In this document: piece by piece, positions 1 through 6,527 of the stretch
How the letters are laid out: each line of letters starts with the position of its first letter
How positions within the stretch are numbered: the stretch's first letter is position 1
Source of the DNA: an uncultured Treponema sp.
GTDB lineage: Bacteria > Spirochaetota > Spirochaetia > Treponematales > Treponemataceae
Assembly: GCA_934699065.1 (NCBI GenBank)
Contig: CAKUWD010000164.1
Location: forward strand, 1 to 6,697
DNA length: 6,697 nt
Direction of reading: 5' to 3'
Notes under the pieces: model-generated
Databases searched by the model: none
The model's input: only the letters and a program-made list of their open reading frames with translations
What the model was told of the DNA's origin: nothing
Position numbers and translations under genes: made by a program

Positions 1-2436
1 ATTCATAGCCTCCTTGGCACCATAAGCCCAGCTTCCAAAAGGATGGCTCTTTGTTCCAGTTACAGAAGTATTTGCCGGCCCTGTTGAATTCAAATAAATT
101 GGTGCATTAACAATAATACTGGTAGTTGATAAAAGCTCTAAATTCCAGTCTGTATCGCTAAGTGTAAAATGAGAAAGTGTATCATCTGTAAAAGTTATTC
201 CTGTATCAGCAGCAATTACTTCGTTTCCGCGGGAATTATAAGCAAGGCTTGGAGAAAGAGTTAATAATGTATCAGTATCCAGTGCACCTGTAACCGTTAT
301 TTTTTTCGAACTGCTTAAATAAACATCATTTTTACCGATTCCCGTAACAAGATTGTGTGTAGTTGCATCTGTAACCCCATAAGGAATAACTACTTTACCG
401 CTTAATTCAATATTATAACTACAGATTGCGCCTCCATTACCTGCTGTTTCATTTTCATGCATTGTTATTCCGCTTAAAGGAAAATCTTTTCTTGCATTAA
501 TTCCACCACCAGCAAATCCAGAATAATTGAAGGAAATATTTCCACCTGCTACCTTAAAATCCCCAGTATAAATACAGATTCCTCCGCCTCCCTCACCCGC
601 ATACGAAGAGGTACCTGAAGCATAATTGTAATAAATGCCTCCTGTATAATCCGGATCAATTGTATCTTCATCTGAATAACCTATATACACTTTTGCTGAA
701 TTACCAGAACTATAAATTCCAGCACCAAAAGCTGCTGAATTTGAGTGACTTGAAGCTGTTGCTACAGAGGTTGCAGTATCATCACCAATTACTGCAGTTC
801 CATAAAAAAGGAGAGTTCCATGATTCTTAATTGCACCCCCCTGCGATGAATCAGATAAAGAATGATTGTCGTAAATCTTTCCACCACTTATTTTAAGTAT
901 TGCCGCATCATCATCATTAATAATCCCTGCGCCACTCTGAGCCTCATTACCAAAAATTTCTCCATCGGTCATGGTAAAGGAACCGGCGCGCATATAAACA
1001 CCACCACCACCATAATAAGTGCCTAGAGATTCATTTAGAGATTCATTTGCAGAAATAATGCCTCCTTCCATTGTAAACGCTCCAGACCAGATAAAAACTC
1101 CTGCTCCGTTATCTGTGATTTTACAGTTTTTTACAGTTCCACCTTTCATCTTAAAATTAGCTCCAGAATTAGCATAAACACCGCAGGTAGCCATTCCATT
1201 TGATTTATTTCCATCTATTACAAGCCCGCTCCAGGAAACTGCTGGACTTGTAGTTTTGATTCCTTCTAATGTCAGAGAATTATTTATATAAAACATCTTT
1301 GTGATTGCTGCATCACAACACTTTACTGTTGCTATACCTTTTTTATCGCCAGGGGAATCCTTCCAGCATTCTATAGTTATATTCCTGTTTATGTTTATTC
1401 TTTGTGTTGTTAATTCCTCTAAATATCCATCTTTTAAATGAACGGTATATTCTATAAAAGTGTCATCTGCATTTTTTTCAGGTAATTGATTAACATAAGT
1501 GACCGCACCTGAAAAAGTAGCAAAAGGACTAAATATAGAACCGTTTGCTGTAGAATCTGATGGAGATGAGTTATATGAATTTGCACCTACATAAACCTGT
1601 GTACGGGCAAATTCTGCAAGGTCGGCTGCTGTAATATGAAAACTTATTGTGCCGCTTTCATTTTTTACAGGACCGGTTCCACCGGTGAATTCCCATACGC
1701 TTGTTGTAAGCCCAGACACCACATTTATGGATTGCTCAGTTTTATACAGCAGAATTTTGTTAGGATTAGAACTGTTATAACAAGAGACAGTTGCCGTATA
1801 GGTTCCAGGAGTTACATTCGTATAATAAATGGAAGGTGTAGTTTGCCAGCTATATGGAGAATAACCATAGCGCGAAAATGTCTTTTGAGTCTGACCTTCT
1901 AAATCTATAGTCAAATATCTTATATCAGTTGAATCAACAGTCATAGAAAGAGACACTGTTCCCGTCACCGTAGAATCTTTTACCGGCAGAAGAATTACAT
2001 CTTTCTGGAAGGTGAAATTTTCTGGAGAATAAGTATTTGCAGGAATTCCGTAGCTTGCGCTTAAGATTTCATTTGAACCATAGATTACGTAAATTTTTAT
2101 AGTCCACTCTTTGTTGGCTTCGAGGAATGGAATAGAATAGGTCTGGTGATCGTCTGAAACTGTGCCGTATTTTGTCACTGCAGTGGCTCCGCTTCCTGAA
2201 GTTGCTTCGGCATACCAGGTAAGACTACTTGATGGAAAAGCCGGAAGGGCTGAACGCATTGAACCTACTTCTTCTGGTATGGCGCCATTAATGTCTATAC
2301 CACCTGTGGCTGTAAAATAAGTTGTATTTACAAGAAGAAGAAATGGAGACGGAGTTGTATCCACAAGATTGAAACAAGAAACAAATGAGAAAGCAGCCGC
2401 CACAAGAAGAGCAGCAAAGGAATATTTACGCTTCAA
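1..2436 (-). CDS. Beta-helix surface lipoprotein, partial (C-terminus beyond left edge)
   Basis: The frame is open for 812 codons from a TTG at 2436 to the window edge. No ATG precedes residue 60, which would lose the signal peptide. A G-run (2444-2449) lies 7 nt upstream of the TTG as a ribosome site. Residues 2-21 form a lipoprotein signal: KRK, a hydrophobic stretch, then FVSC with Cys21 as the likely lipidated residue, a relaxed lipobox as is usual in spirochaetes. Residues about 22-280 are beta-rich, immunoglobulin-like in flavour. At 281-311 a motif VYVG...SPFATF..A opens a right-handed parallel beta-helix. Glycine-rich coils at about 428-675 repeat the theme F-x-M-x-GG-x-I-x-x-N...GGG(I/V). 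The theme recalls the GGAI and FxxN motifs of chlamydial Pmp proteins. A second opening motif (IYLN...HPFGSW) begins at residue 780, so another module probably follows. Likely anchored in the outer membrane or periplasm. The ligand or role is unknown. Family assignment is by pattern only. Confidence 0.85.
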   Translation of the reverse strand, partial: MKRKYSFAALLVAAAFSFVSCFNLVDTTPSPFLLLVNTTYFTATGGIDINGAIPEEVGSMRSALPAFPSSSLTWYAEATSGSGATAVTKYGTVSDDHQTYSIPFLEANKEWTIKIYVIYGSNEILSASYGIPANTYSPENFTFQKDVILLPVKDSTVTGTVSLSMTVDSTDIRYLTIDLEGQTQKTFSRYGYSPYSWQTTPSIYYTNVTPGTYTATVSCYNSSNPNKILLYKTEQSINVVSGLTTSVWEFTGGTGPVKNESGTISFHITAADLAEFARTQVYVGANSYNSSPSDSTANGSIFSPFATFSGAVTYVNQLPEKNADDTFIEYTVHLKDGYLEELTTQRININRNITIECWKDSPGDKKGIATVKCCDAAITKMFYINNSLTLEGIKTTSPAVSWSGLVIDGNKSNGMATCGVYANSGANFKMKGGTVKNCKITDNGAGVFIWSGAFTMEGGIISANESLNESLGTYYGGGGVYMRAGSFTMTDGEIFGNEAQSGAGIINDDDAAILKISGGKIYDNHSLSDSSQGGAIKNHGTLLFYGTAVIGDDTATSVATASSHSNSAAFGAGIYSSGNSAKVYIGYSDEDTIDPDYTGGIYYNYASGTSSYAGEGGGGICIYTGDFKVAGGNISFNYSGFAGGGINARKDFPLSGITMHENETAGNGGAICSYNIELSGKVVIPYGVTDATTHNLVTGIGKNDVYLSSSKKITVTGALDTDTLLTLSPSLAYNSRGNEVIAADTGITFTDDTLSHFTLSDTDWNLELLSTTSIIVNAPIYLNSTGPANTSVTGTKSHPFGSWAYGAKEAMN
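1024..1047. repeat. Perfect 12-bp tandem duplication inside the lipoprotein gene
   Basis: The 12-mer TAGAGATTCATT occurs twice back to back, and the next base also continues the repeat. On the coding (minus) strand it gives NESLNESL, at about residues 463-470, in a loop between two beta-helix coils. The length is a multiple of three, so the frame is kept. It looks like a recent slippage duplication in a surface-protein loop. Confidence 0.9.
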
Positions 2437-2475
2437 AATAATACCCCCCGAGTATAACCTAAACAAATATCTTCA

Positions 2476-2505
2476 ATTATAATCTTAAGTAATATTATCT
2501 GTCAA
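2476..2505 (-). promoter_or_regulatory. Consensus sigma-70-type promoter for the lipoprotein gene
   Basis: Read on the minus strand, a perfect TTGACA (2505-2500) is followed after 18 bp by a perfect TATAAT (2481-2476). Transcription would start near 2469, giving a leader of about 33 nt before the TTG start. It sits between the stop of the upstream 611-aa gene (2545) and the lipoprotein, so the lipoprotein is probably transcribed on its own. No hairpin with a T-run was seen between the two genes, so read-through from upstream remains possible. Confidence 0.75.
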
Positions 2506-2544
2506 ACCTGGGAGGAATATATCATTTTGAATCCGAAACTGCTG

Positions 2545-4380
2545 CTAGATTCTGGAATGACGGGAAACAAAGATTATTGCTGAACAGATAAAGAGTATTA
2601 TGTAAAGTACAAGTGCTGCCACCATACCGCCAGAAAGTCCAAAGCCACCAAGCAGAACATAGTTCACAAGGCGAAAGAGGAACATCATCATCTTATTATA
2701 AAGCATGGAAATCAAAATAAAAGGAATGAAAGCTAATGCCCATGAGAATTTAAAGAATTGTGTAGGGTTTATTCTGTTGTTCCAGCCAAAGCCAGCAAGC
2801 AGTATAAACATAATCAAAATCCAGAGCGGATAGAAGATTCTGTTTACAAGAGCCTGTCCGTACACTTCTGTACAGAAACCGTATTTTGCTGCCATATGAA
2901 CAAGCTTAAACAATGAGGCAAGCGGCATTGATTCTGGTGTTGAAGTTGATTTTTCGAGCAGGAGAAAATCATCATAAGGAATTGAAAGCAAAAGATATTC
3001 CGGTGTATTTGCAGTTTCTCCATTCTGATAAGTATAAAGCGGCTCGTTATGGAGTTCCGGTGAATCGCGTCCTACAGACTTAAGCATGATATATGGAACA
3101 CAATCTATGCTGTCGTCAATTCCCATAAGGGCTTTTGTTGTAGGAGTAAGAGTTTTTACAGAAACCGGTAAAACCTTTGCATAAGGCACTGTCATAGTAC
3201 GGAAGACTTCGCCATTGCGGGCTACAGAAACAATTGTTAGAGCGCGGAGGTACTGAATTGAATTTCCGGTTGAGGCAACGGTTGTCATTCCCTTAAAGTA
3301 AATTACATCACGAGAACCGTCTGCATATTCATAGGCAAAATAAACATCATTTGCACTTTCAAAGCTTTTAAGCTCAAAGGTTTCATCTATAAAGAAACAG
3401 CGTTCATTTATGCGGTTTTCCGCAATCTGAAGATAGAATACAACATCAGGATCCGACTGCATCTCGCGTGAAGACTGGTAAAGCTCGCGGAAAATGTAAT
3501 AGGCTTTAAGATCGTCTTTTTGAACAAGAGCCAGGTATCCCTGATATTTTTTTTCAAAAGTGAGCTGGCCCTGAGTTTTTGCAAGGTCATGATATTCGGT
3601 CAGGTTATTCCAGGCTGCCGTAGAGATTTTTTTAAGTTCTTCCAGGTTTGGATCTTTTGGTGTTGCAAGCTTAATTCCAAGTTCAGAATAATAGTGGGCA
3701 TTAAACCATTCTTTTTTAGTAAAAGCTTCGTTGGCCTTAAGATAGAGCTGATATACTTCGTTGATCTGAGCGGCATCTATTACTACATGATCTACCTTTT
3801 CTGCCTCTTCAACTGATTCATAAAGTTTAAAGCGGATGTTTGATGTACGGGCACGGTTGATTTCTACATCTGCGCGGTCGCGAAGATTAAGGGCATGCTT
3901 TTCGTTAGGGCTGAGTTTAAGAGCGGCTTCTGCATAGTTCATTGCACGCTCGTAATAGCCGTTATCAAAAAGTCGGTTTCCTACATTAATATATTCAGTT
4001 ACGATTTTTGGACGGTTTATAATAGAAGATTTTTTATTTCCTGTAAGCAGAACAAGGACTTCTGAACAGAAGGTAAGAAAAAAAGCCATTATAATAGAAA
4101 CAATCATTACGGTTTTAAAGCGTTCCATCATTGCTTTAGAAAAACGTTCTGTACTGCCCTCTGAGTTTCGGCCGAAATGAACCGAACAGCTTACTGTAAA
4201 ACCTGTAATTGCAACTCCAGGGATATATCTTCCAAAGTTCTGAAGGCCGTTCATAAGCTTGTAAACAAAAGCCGAAGTCTGAGGAACAGTTGCCGGCATT
4301 TCACTCATAAAGCCATAGATAATACTTACTATGAGTCCTATTCCTATAAAAACCGAAAGTATGGCTATTATCTTTTTCAT
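2545..4380 (-). CDS. TPR-containing membrane protein with LptF/LptG-like architecture
   Basis: 611 aa, ATG start, preceded by a purine-rich ribosome site (GGGGAAGGG) just upstream. Predicted membrane helices lie at about 3-24, 50-70, 88-113, 513-532, 544-562 and 583-605. Charge distribution puts both ends and the 71-87 loop in the cytoplasm. The large middle part (about 114-512) is therefore extracytoplasmic. It begins with TPR-like helical hairpins at about 126-175, 208-240 and 276-320. A beta-rich segment follows at about 328-410. The segment just before helix 4 (LASLFKLV..AAKYG, then NRIFYPLW) and the last two helices with a GGFGLSGG turn read like the C-terminal half of LptF/LptG permeases, as does the GRNSEGSTERF loop after helix 2. 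This is eye-level similarity; family members are usually nearer 350-400 aa, the excess here being the TPR part. It lies 19 bp downstream of a second 3+3-helix protein, probably its partner. A TPR scaffold with no transport role is the alternative. Confidence 0.8.
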   Translation of the reverse strand: MKKIIAILSVFIGIGLIVSIIYGFMSEMPATVPQTSAFVYKLMNGLQNFGRYIPGVAITGFTVSCSVHFGRNSEGSTERFSKAMMERFKTVMIVSIIMAFFLTFCSEVLVLLTGNKKSSIINRPKIVTEYINVGNRLFDNGYYERAMNYAEAALKLSPNEKHALNLRDRADVEINRARTSNIRFKLYESVEEAEKVDHVVIDAAQINEVYQLYLKANEAFTKKEWFNAHYYSELGIKLATPKDPNLEELKKISTAAWNNLTEYHDLAKTQGQLTFEKKYQGYLALVQKDDLKAYYIFRELYQSSREMQSDPDVVFYLQIAENRINERCFFIDETFELKSFESANDVYFAYEYADGSRDVIYFKGMTTVASTGNSIQYLRALTIVSVARNGEVFRTMTVPYAKVLPVSVKTLTPTTKALMGIDDSIDCVPYIMLKSVGRDSPELHNEPLYTYQNGETANTPEYLLLSIPYDDFLLLEKSTSTPESMPLASLFKLVHMAAKYGFCTEVYGQALVNRIFYPLWILIMFILLAGFGWNNRINPTQFFKFSWALAFIPFILISMLYNKMMMFLFRLVNYVLLGGFGLSGGMVAALVLYIILFICSAIIFVSRHSRI

Positions 4381-4399
4381 ATTCCCTTCCCCATTTTAC

Positions 4400-5374
4400 C
4401 TATTTGACCTTTTTGGCATGCTTACGAATTGCAAATTTGATTGAGCCGGAAAGAATCAGAATCAGGGCAGAAAGGCTGTTGATTAAGAAAAGAAGCGGTT
4501 CTTTAACAATATTTCCAAAAGCTCTGAAAAATCCGTTATTTGTTAAGCGGCTAATCAAGTCTGCAAATTGAGGCATAAAATAAAGTGAATTTACACACAA
4601 GGTTAAGGCTGTTACTATAAAAATCATGATGGCATTCAAAAGACGCCAGTCAAAAAAGTTAGTCATACTGTAAACGGCACAAATCAAAAGCGCAAAAGAA
4701 AGTAAGGTTAAAAAGTGAGACAGGCCGCCGGAATATGAGCCGGAGATAAAGGAAAGCAAAATCTTAAAATCTACAGGAATCGGTTTTTCACCGTTTCCAA
4801 AAATATTTTTGAGCTGAATCTCGCGATAAGGAGCTGCTTTTCTGTTTAAATCCAGATTCGGATAATCCCCTATTATTCTAAAATGAACATCACCAAATTC
4901 AGAGGTATCAATTACAATTGCAGGAGCCTCGGCCACATGACCTGTAGTATTATTCTGAAACTCTCTGGTAAAGAAATAAACATCATCATCAACCTTACGA
5001 AAGTAATTCGGCGAAAGAGACTGTCTTTCTGTCTGGGTAACGAATTTTCTGTTGCAAAAATCTTTAAGTTTAAAAGTTAATGGCATAAGCAAAGCCCAGG
5101 TAAGAAGGCAAAGAACCATATATACAATCAACTGCAAAATTCCACCCGGATGTCTGATTCGGTAATATGAAATCACAGGGATTATGAAAATCAGCATACA
5201 TGGCATTACAATGAATACAGACTTAAAAAGCTCTTCATCTGAAAAGAAAGAAATCTCACGGCCGGAAACAAACCCAAGTAAATTAAGATAAAGCGAATAT
5301 AAAAGGGTTCCAAGCACAGTTCCCAATATGAGAATTATCAAATAAATTACAGCTAGTTTTAATGCTTTTTTCAT
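4400..5374 (-). CDS. Six-helix membrane protein, probable partner of the downstream TPR membrane protein
   Basis: I chose the ATG at 5374 (324 aa) because AGGA lies 5 nt upstream of it. An in-frame TTG at 5395 would add seven residues and has a weaker AAAGG site. Numbering from the ATG, helices lie at about 7-30, 51-71, 79-101, 219-236, 244-266 and 291-312, with basic residues at both cytoplasmic ends. Residues about 102-215 form one extracytoplasmic domain with beta-strand character (DDDVYFFTREFQ, APAIVID). The order of three helices, a domain, then three helices, and a proline followed by charged residues after helix 3, recall LptF/LptG permeases. The short loop between helices 2 and 3 lacks the conserved coupling-helix motif of that family. 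I do not recognise a named orthologue. It is first in a two-gene operon with the 611-aa protein. No strong promoter was found upstream; GATAAT at 5413-5408 is a weak -10 candidate. Confidence 0.8.
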   Translation of the reverse strand: MKKALKLAVIYLIILILGTVLGTLLYSLYLNLLGFVSGREISFFSDEELFKSVFIVMPCMLIFIIPVISYYRIRHPGGILQLIVYMVLCLLTWALLMPLTFKLKDFCNRKFVTQTERQSLSPNYFRKVDDDVYFFTREFQNNTTGHVAEAPAIVIDTSEFGDVHFRIIGDYPNLDLNRKAAPYREIQLKNIFGNGEKPIPVDFKILLSFISGSYSGGLSHFLTLLSFALLICAVYSMTNFFDWRLLNAIMIFIVTALTLCVNSLYFMPQFADLISRLTNNGFFRAFGNIVKEPLLFLINSLSALILILSGSIKFAIRKHAKKVK

Positions 5375-5493
5375 ACTCTTCCTGTTAGTATACAACTATA
5401 CCTTTAAATTATCGTCATAAAAATAAATATTATTTACTATTAAAATGATGCAGAAAACCTTACAGAAAATCACTTTTTATGCCGATAATCAAT

Positions 5494-5523
5494 TTGACAT
5501 AGTGTATACTTGTTAGATATAAT
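5494..5523 (+). promoter_or_regulatory. Consensus promoter of the STAS gene
   Basis: TTGACA (5494-5499), an 18-bp spacer, and TATAAT (5518-5523). A second TATAAT at 5525-5530 would be too far from the -35. Transcription should start near 5530, leaving a leader of about 23 nt that contains AGGG (5543-5546), 6 nt before the ATG. The spacer contains GTATAC, which also occurs at the start of the divergent operon. Confidence 0.75.
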
Positions 5524-5552
5524 ATATAATAGTTAATACGATAGGGTTTAAT

Positions 5553-6107
5553 ATGGATAATAATAACGCATTAATTCCAGGTTTTGATACTGACAAAGAT
5601 GACAGCCTTACAATCTCGCTGAGAAAGGCCGAAGGTGTTGCACATGGTATGTTTATCTATCTCAGCGGATACATTGACACTTACAATTCAAGCTTTTTCC
5701 AGAAACAGATTCAGAAGGTTATGGATGCAGGATTTATCAATCTGATTTTCAACTGCTCTTCATTGAATTATGTTTCTTCTACAGGAATTGGTTCGTTTAC
5801 CGTTTTCCTTAAGGTTGTAAAACCAAAGGGCGGAGATGTAATTCTTCTTGAAATTCAGCCAAAAGTTTATGAAGTATTCCAGCTTCTTGGTTTCTCTCAG
5901 TTCTTCAATATCAAGAACACTGCAGAAGAAGCAATTGCCTACTTTACAAACGGTGGAGGAGAAACTTCTTCTGGTGTATTTCCTCTCGTAATTTCTTGTC
6001 TTGTATGTAATAAGAAGCTTCGTGCTACAAAGAGCGGACGCTTCCGCTGTTCAGGCTGCCGTTCAATTCTTGCTATCAACGAGAACGGTGAAGTTTCACT
6101 CGGATAA
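5553..6107 (+). CDS. STAS-domain anti-sigma factor antagonist with C-terminal zinc ribbon
   Basis: 184 aa. Residues about 18-132 form a STAS domain of the SpoIIAA/RsbV type: an early strand (GMFIYLSGYIDTYN), a helix, then LIFNCSSLNYVSSTGIGSF. In this family the motif is usually DS(S/T)G, with the first serine phosphorylated by an anti-sigma kinase. Here it reads SSTG at 75-78, so Ser76 is the likely phosphoacceptor and the preceding Asp is replaced by Ser. After a Gly/Ser-rich linker (133-141), residues 148-184 hold CxxC (149, 152) and CxxC (166, 169), a treble- or ribbon-type zinc site. Classical SpoIIAA/RsbV proteins are about 110-120 aa and lack this tail. It is monocistronic, with its own promoter and terminator. 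The cognate kinase, phosphatase and target are not in the window. Function as an anti-anti-sigma factor is inferred from the family; a non-sigma partner-switching role is equally possible. Confidence 0.9.
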   Translation: MDNNNALIPGFDTDKDDSLTISLRKAEGVAHGMFIYLSGYIDTYNSSFFQKQIQKVMDAGFINLIFNCSSLNYVSSTGIGSFTVFLKVVKPKGGDVILLEIQPKVYEVFQLLGFSQFFNIKNTAEEAIAYFTNGGGETSSGVFPLVISCLVCNKKLRATKSGRFRCSGCRSILAINENGEVSLG

Positions 6108-6133
6108 GACAAACTATAATTGACGATTATTCA

Positions 6134-6161
6134 GGACTGGTAATATTACCAGTCCTTTTTT
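6134..6161 (+). terminator. Intrinsic terminator of the STAS gene
   Basis: A perfect palindrome with 11-base arms (GGACTGGTAAT at 6134-6144 and its complement at 6145-6155) folds into at least a 9-bp stem with a 4-nt loop. Six T residues follow at once (6156-6161). It lies 26 nt after the STAS stop codon. There is no A-run on the other side, so it should work mainly in the plus direction. Confidence 0.93.
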
Positions 6162-6210
6162 ATTGCCGGAGATCTAAATAATCACCGAGAAAGGCAGCCC
6201 TGTGGCGAAA

Positions 6211-6243
6211 GCGTGAAACAAGGCACTTTGCAGGCGTGAAACA
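6211..6243. repeat. 10-bp direct repeat GCGTGAAACA
   Basis: GCGTGAAACA occurs at 6211-6220 and 6234-6243, with starts 23 bp apart, about two helical turns. It lies in noncoding DNA between the STAS terminator and the DnaA-box-like cluster. Same-face spacing suggests a protein-binding pair, but the protein is unknown. Confidence 0.7.
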
Positions 6244-6248
6244 TTTTT

Positions 6249-6430
6249 TGTGGATATATTGTGGATAAGTCTGTGGGTACAACTTGAGATATAAACTATA
6301 TTTCTGTTTTTTTTAATTAAAAAATAAGTAAAAAAAGAAAAATATAAATTAATAAGTGTTATAATTTCTTATATTATATAGAATTACAAGCTTTTTAATA
6401 AATTTTCGTAAATTTTCGTAATTTTTTTTT
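6249..6430. other. Origin-like region: DnaA-box cluster next to an AT-rich tract
   Basis: Three 9-mers in the same orientation fall at 6249-6257 (TGTGGATAT), 6260-6268 (TGTGGATAA) and 6272-6280 (TGTGGGTAC). The middle one is the exact complement of the DnaA box TTATCCACA, the first matches 8 of 9 and the third 7 of 9. Their starts are 11 and 12 bp apart, about one helical turn. A weaker match (TGTGGCGAA, 6201-6209) lies upstream. From 6301 to 6430 only 15 of 130 bases are G or C, which would suit a DNA unwinding element. No dnaA, dnaN, parAB or rep gene is visible here. Alternatives are a DnaA-titrating or DnaA-regulated site, or a plain AT-rich promoter upstream region. Confidence 0.4.
6401..6420. 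repeat. Tandem 10-bp repeat in the AT-rich tract
   Basis: AATTTTCGTA occurs twice in direct succession, followed by a partial third copy that continues as a T-run (6421-6430). The period is about one helical turn. It sits just upstream of the feoA -35 element, where it could act as an UP element, or as part of an unwinding element if the region is an origin. Confidence 0.75.
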
Positions 6431-6439
6431 AAAAACCTA

Positions 6440-6468
6440 TTGACAAACGGACAGCAGGCAGATATAAT
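6440..6468 (+). promoter_or_regulatory. Consensus promoter of feoA
   Basis: A perfect TTGACA (6440-6445), a 17-bp spacer and a perfect TATAAT (6463-6468), preceded by A/T runs that could serve as an UP element. The start of transcription is expected near 6475, at the edge of the first palindrome. The leader would be about 92 nt. Such a strong core promoter fits a gene that is controlled by a repressor. Confidence 0.85.
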
Positions 6469-6475
6469 AATATGT

Positions 6476-6527
6476 GGTTAGCGAGGGCTAACCTATATCT
6501 AAAGCGCAAGGTTAGCAAATGCTAATC
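6476..6527 (+). promoter_or_regulatory. Two tandem palindromes, probable metal-repressor operator
   Basis: GGTTAGC-GAGG-GCTAACC (6476-6493) is a perfect 7-4-7 inverted repeat. GGTTAGC-AAAT-GCTAATC (6510-6527) is the same with one mismatch, which would be a G-U pair in RNA. Centres are 34 bp apart, just over three turns. The first begins right at the expected transcription start, so a bound protein would block the promoter. The half-site GGTTAG is the same as in the DtxR/IdeR consensus, though there the arms are closer together. In the transcript each copy could also fold as a hairpin, and the inner arms (6487-6493 with 6510-6516) could pair instead. Which regulator binds is inference. Confidence 0.65.

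Noticed and set aside
1636..1902. Plus-strand open frame of 88 codons
   Set aside because: It lies wholly inside the long minus-strand lipoprotein frame, has no plausible ribosome site and its product has no recognisable domain.
2506..2544. Terminator after the 611-aa gene
   Set aside because: No stable stem followed by a T-run could be found on the minus strand in this short gap.
3408..3590. Minus-strand open frame of 60 codons in another phase
   Set aside because: It overlaps the TPR region of the 611-aa gene in a different frame and resembles nothing; a shadow frame.
3520..3816. Plus-strand open frame of 98 codons
   Set aside because: Antisense to the 611-aa gene, low-complexity Phe/Lys-rich product, no upstream ribosome site of note.
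4177..4407. Plus-strand open frame of 76 codons
   Set aside because: Antisense to the start of the 611-aa gene and across the operon junction; the product looks like random translation.
4883..5080. Plus-strand open frame of 65 codons
   Set aside because: Antisense to the extracytoplasmic domain of the 324-aa membrane protein; no supporting signals.
5375..5395. N-terminal extension of the membrane protein to the TTG at 5395
   Set aside because: The ATG at 5374 has a better-placed AGGA site and leaves a normal Lys-Lys start to the first helix; the TTG cannot be fully excluded.
6476..6527. Short CRISPR-like or mobile-element inverted repeats
   Set aside because: Only two units with unlike spacers, no cas or transposase gene, and the position over a promoter start fits an operator much better.
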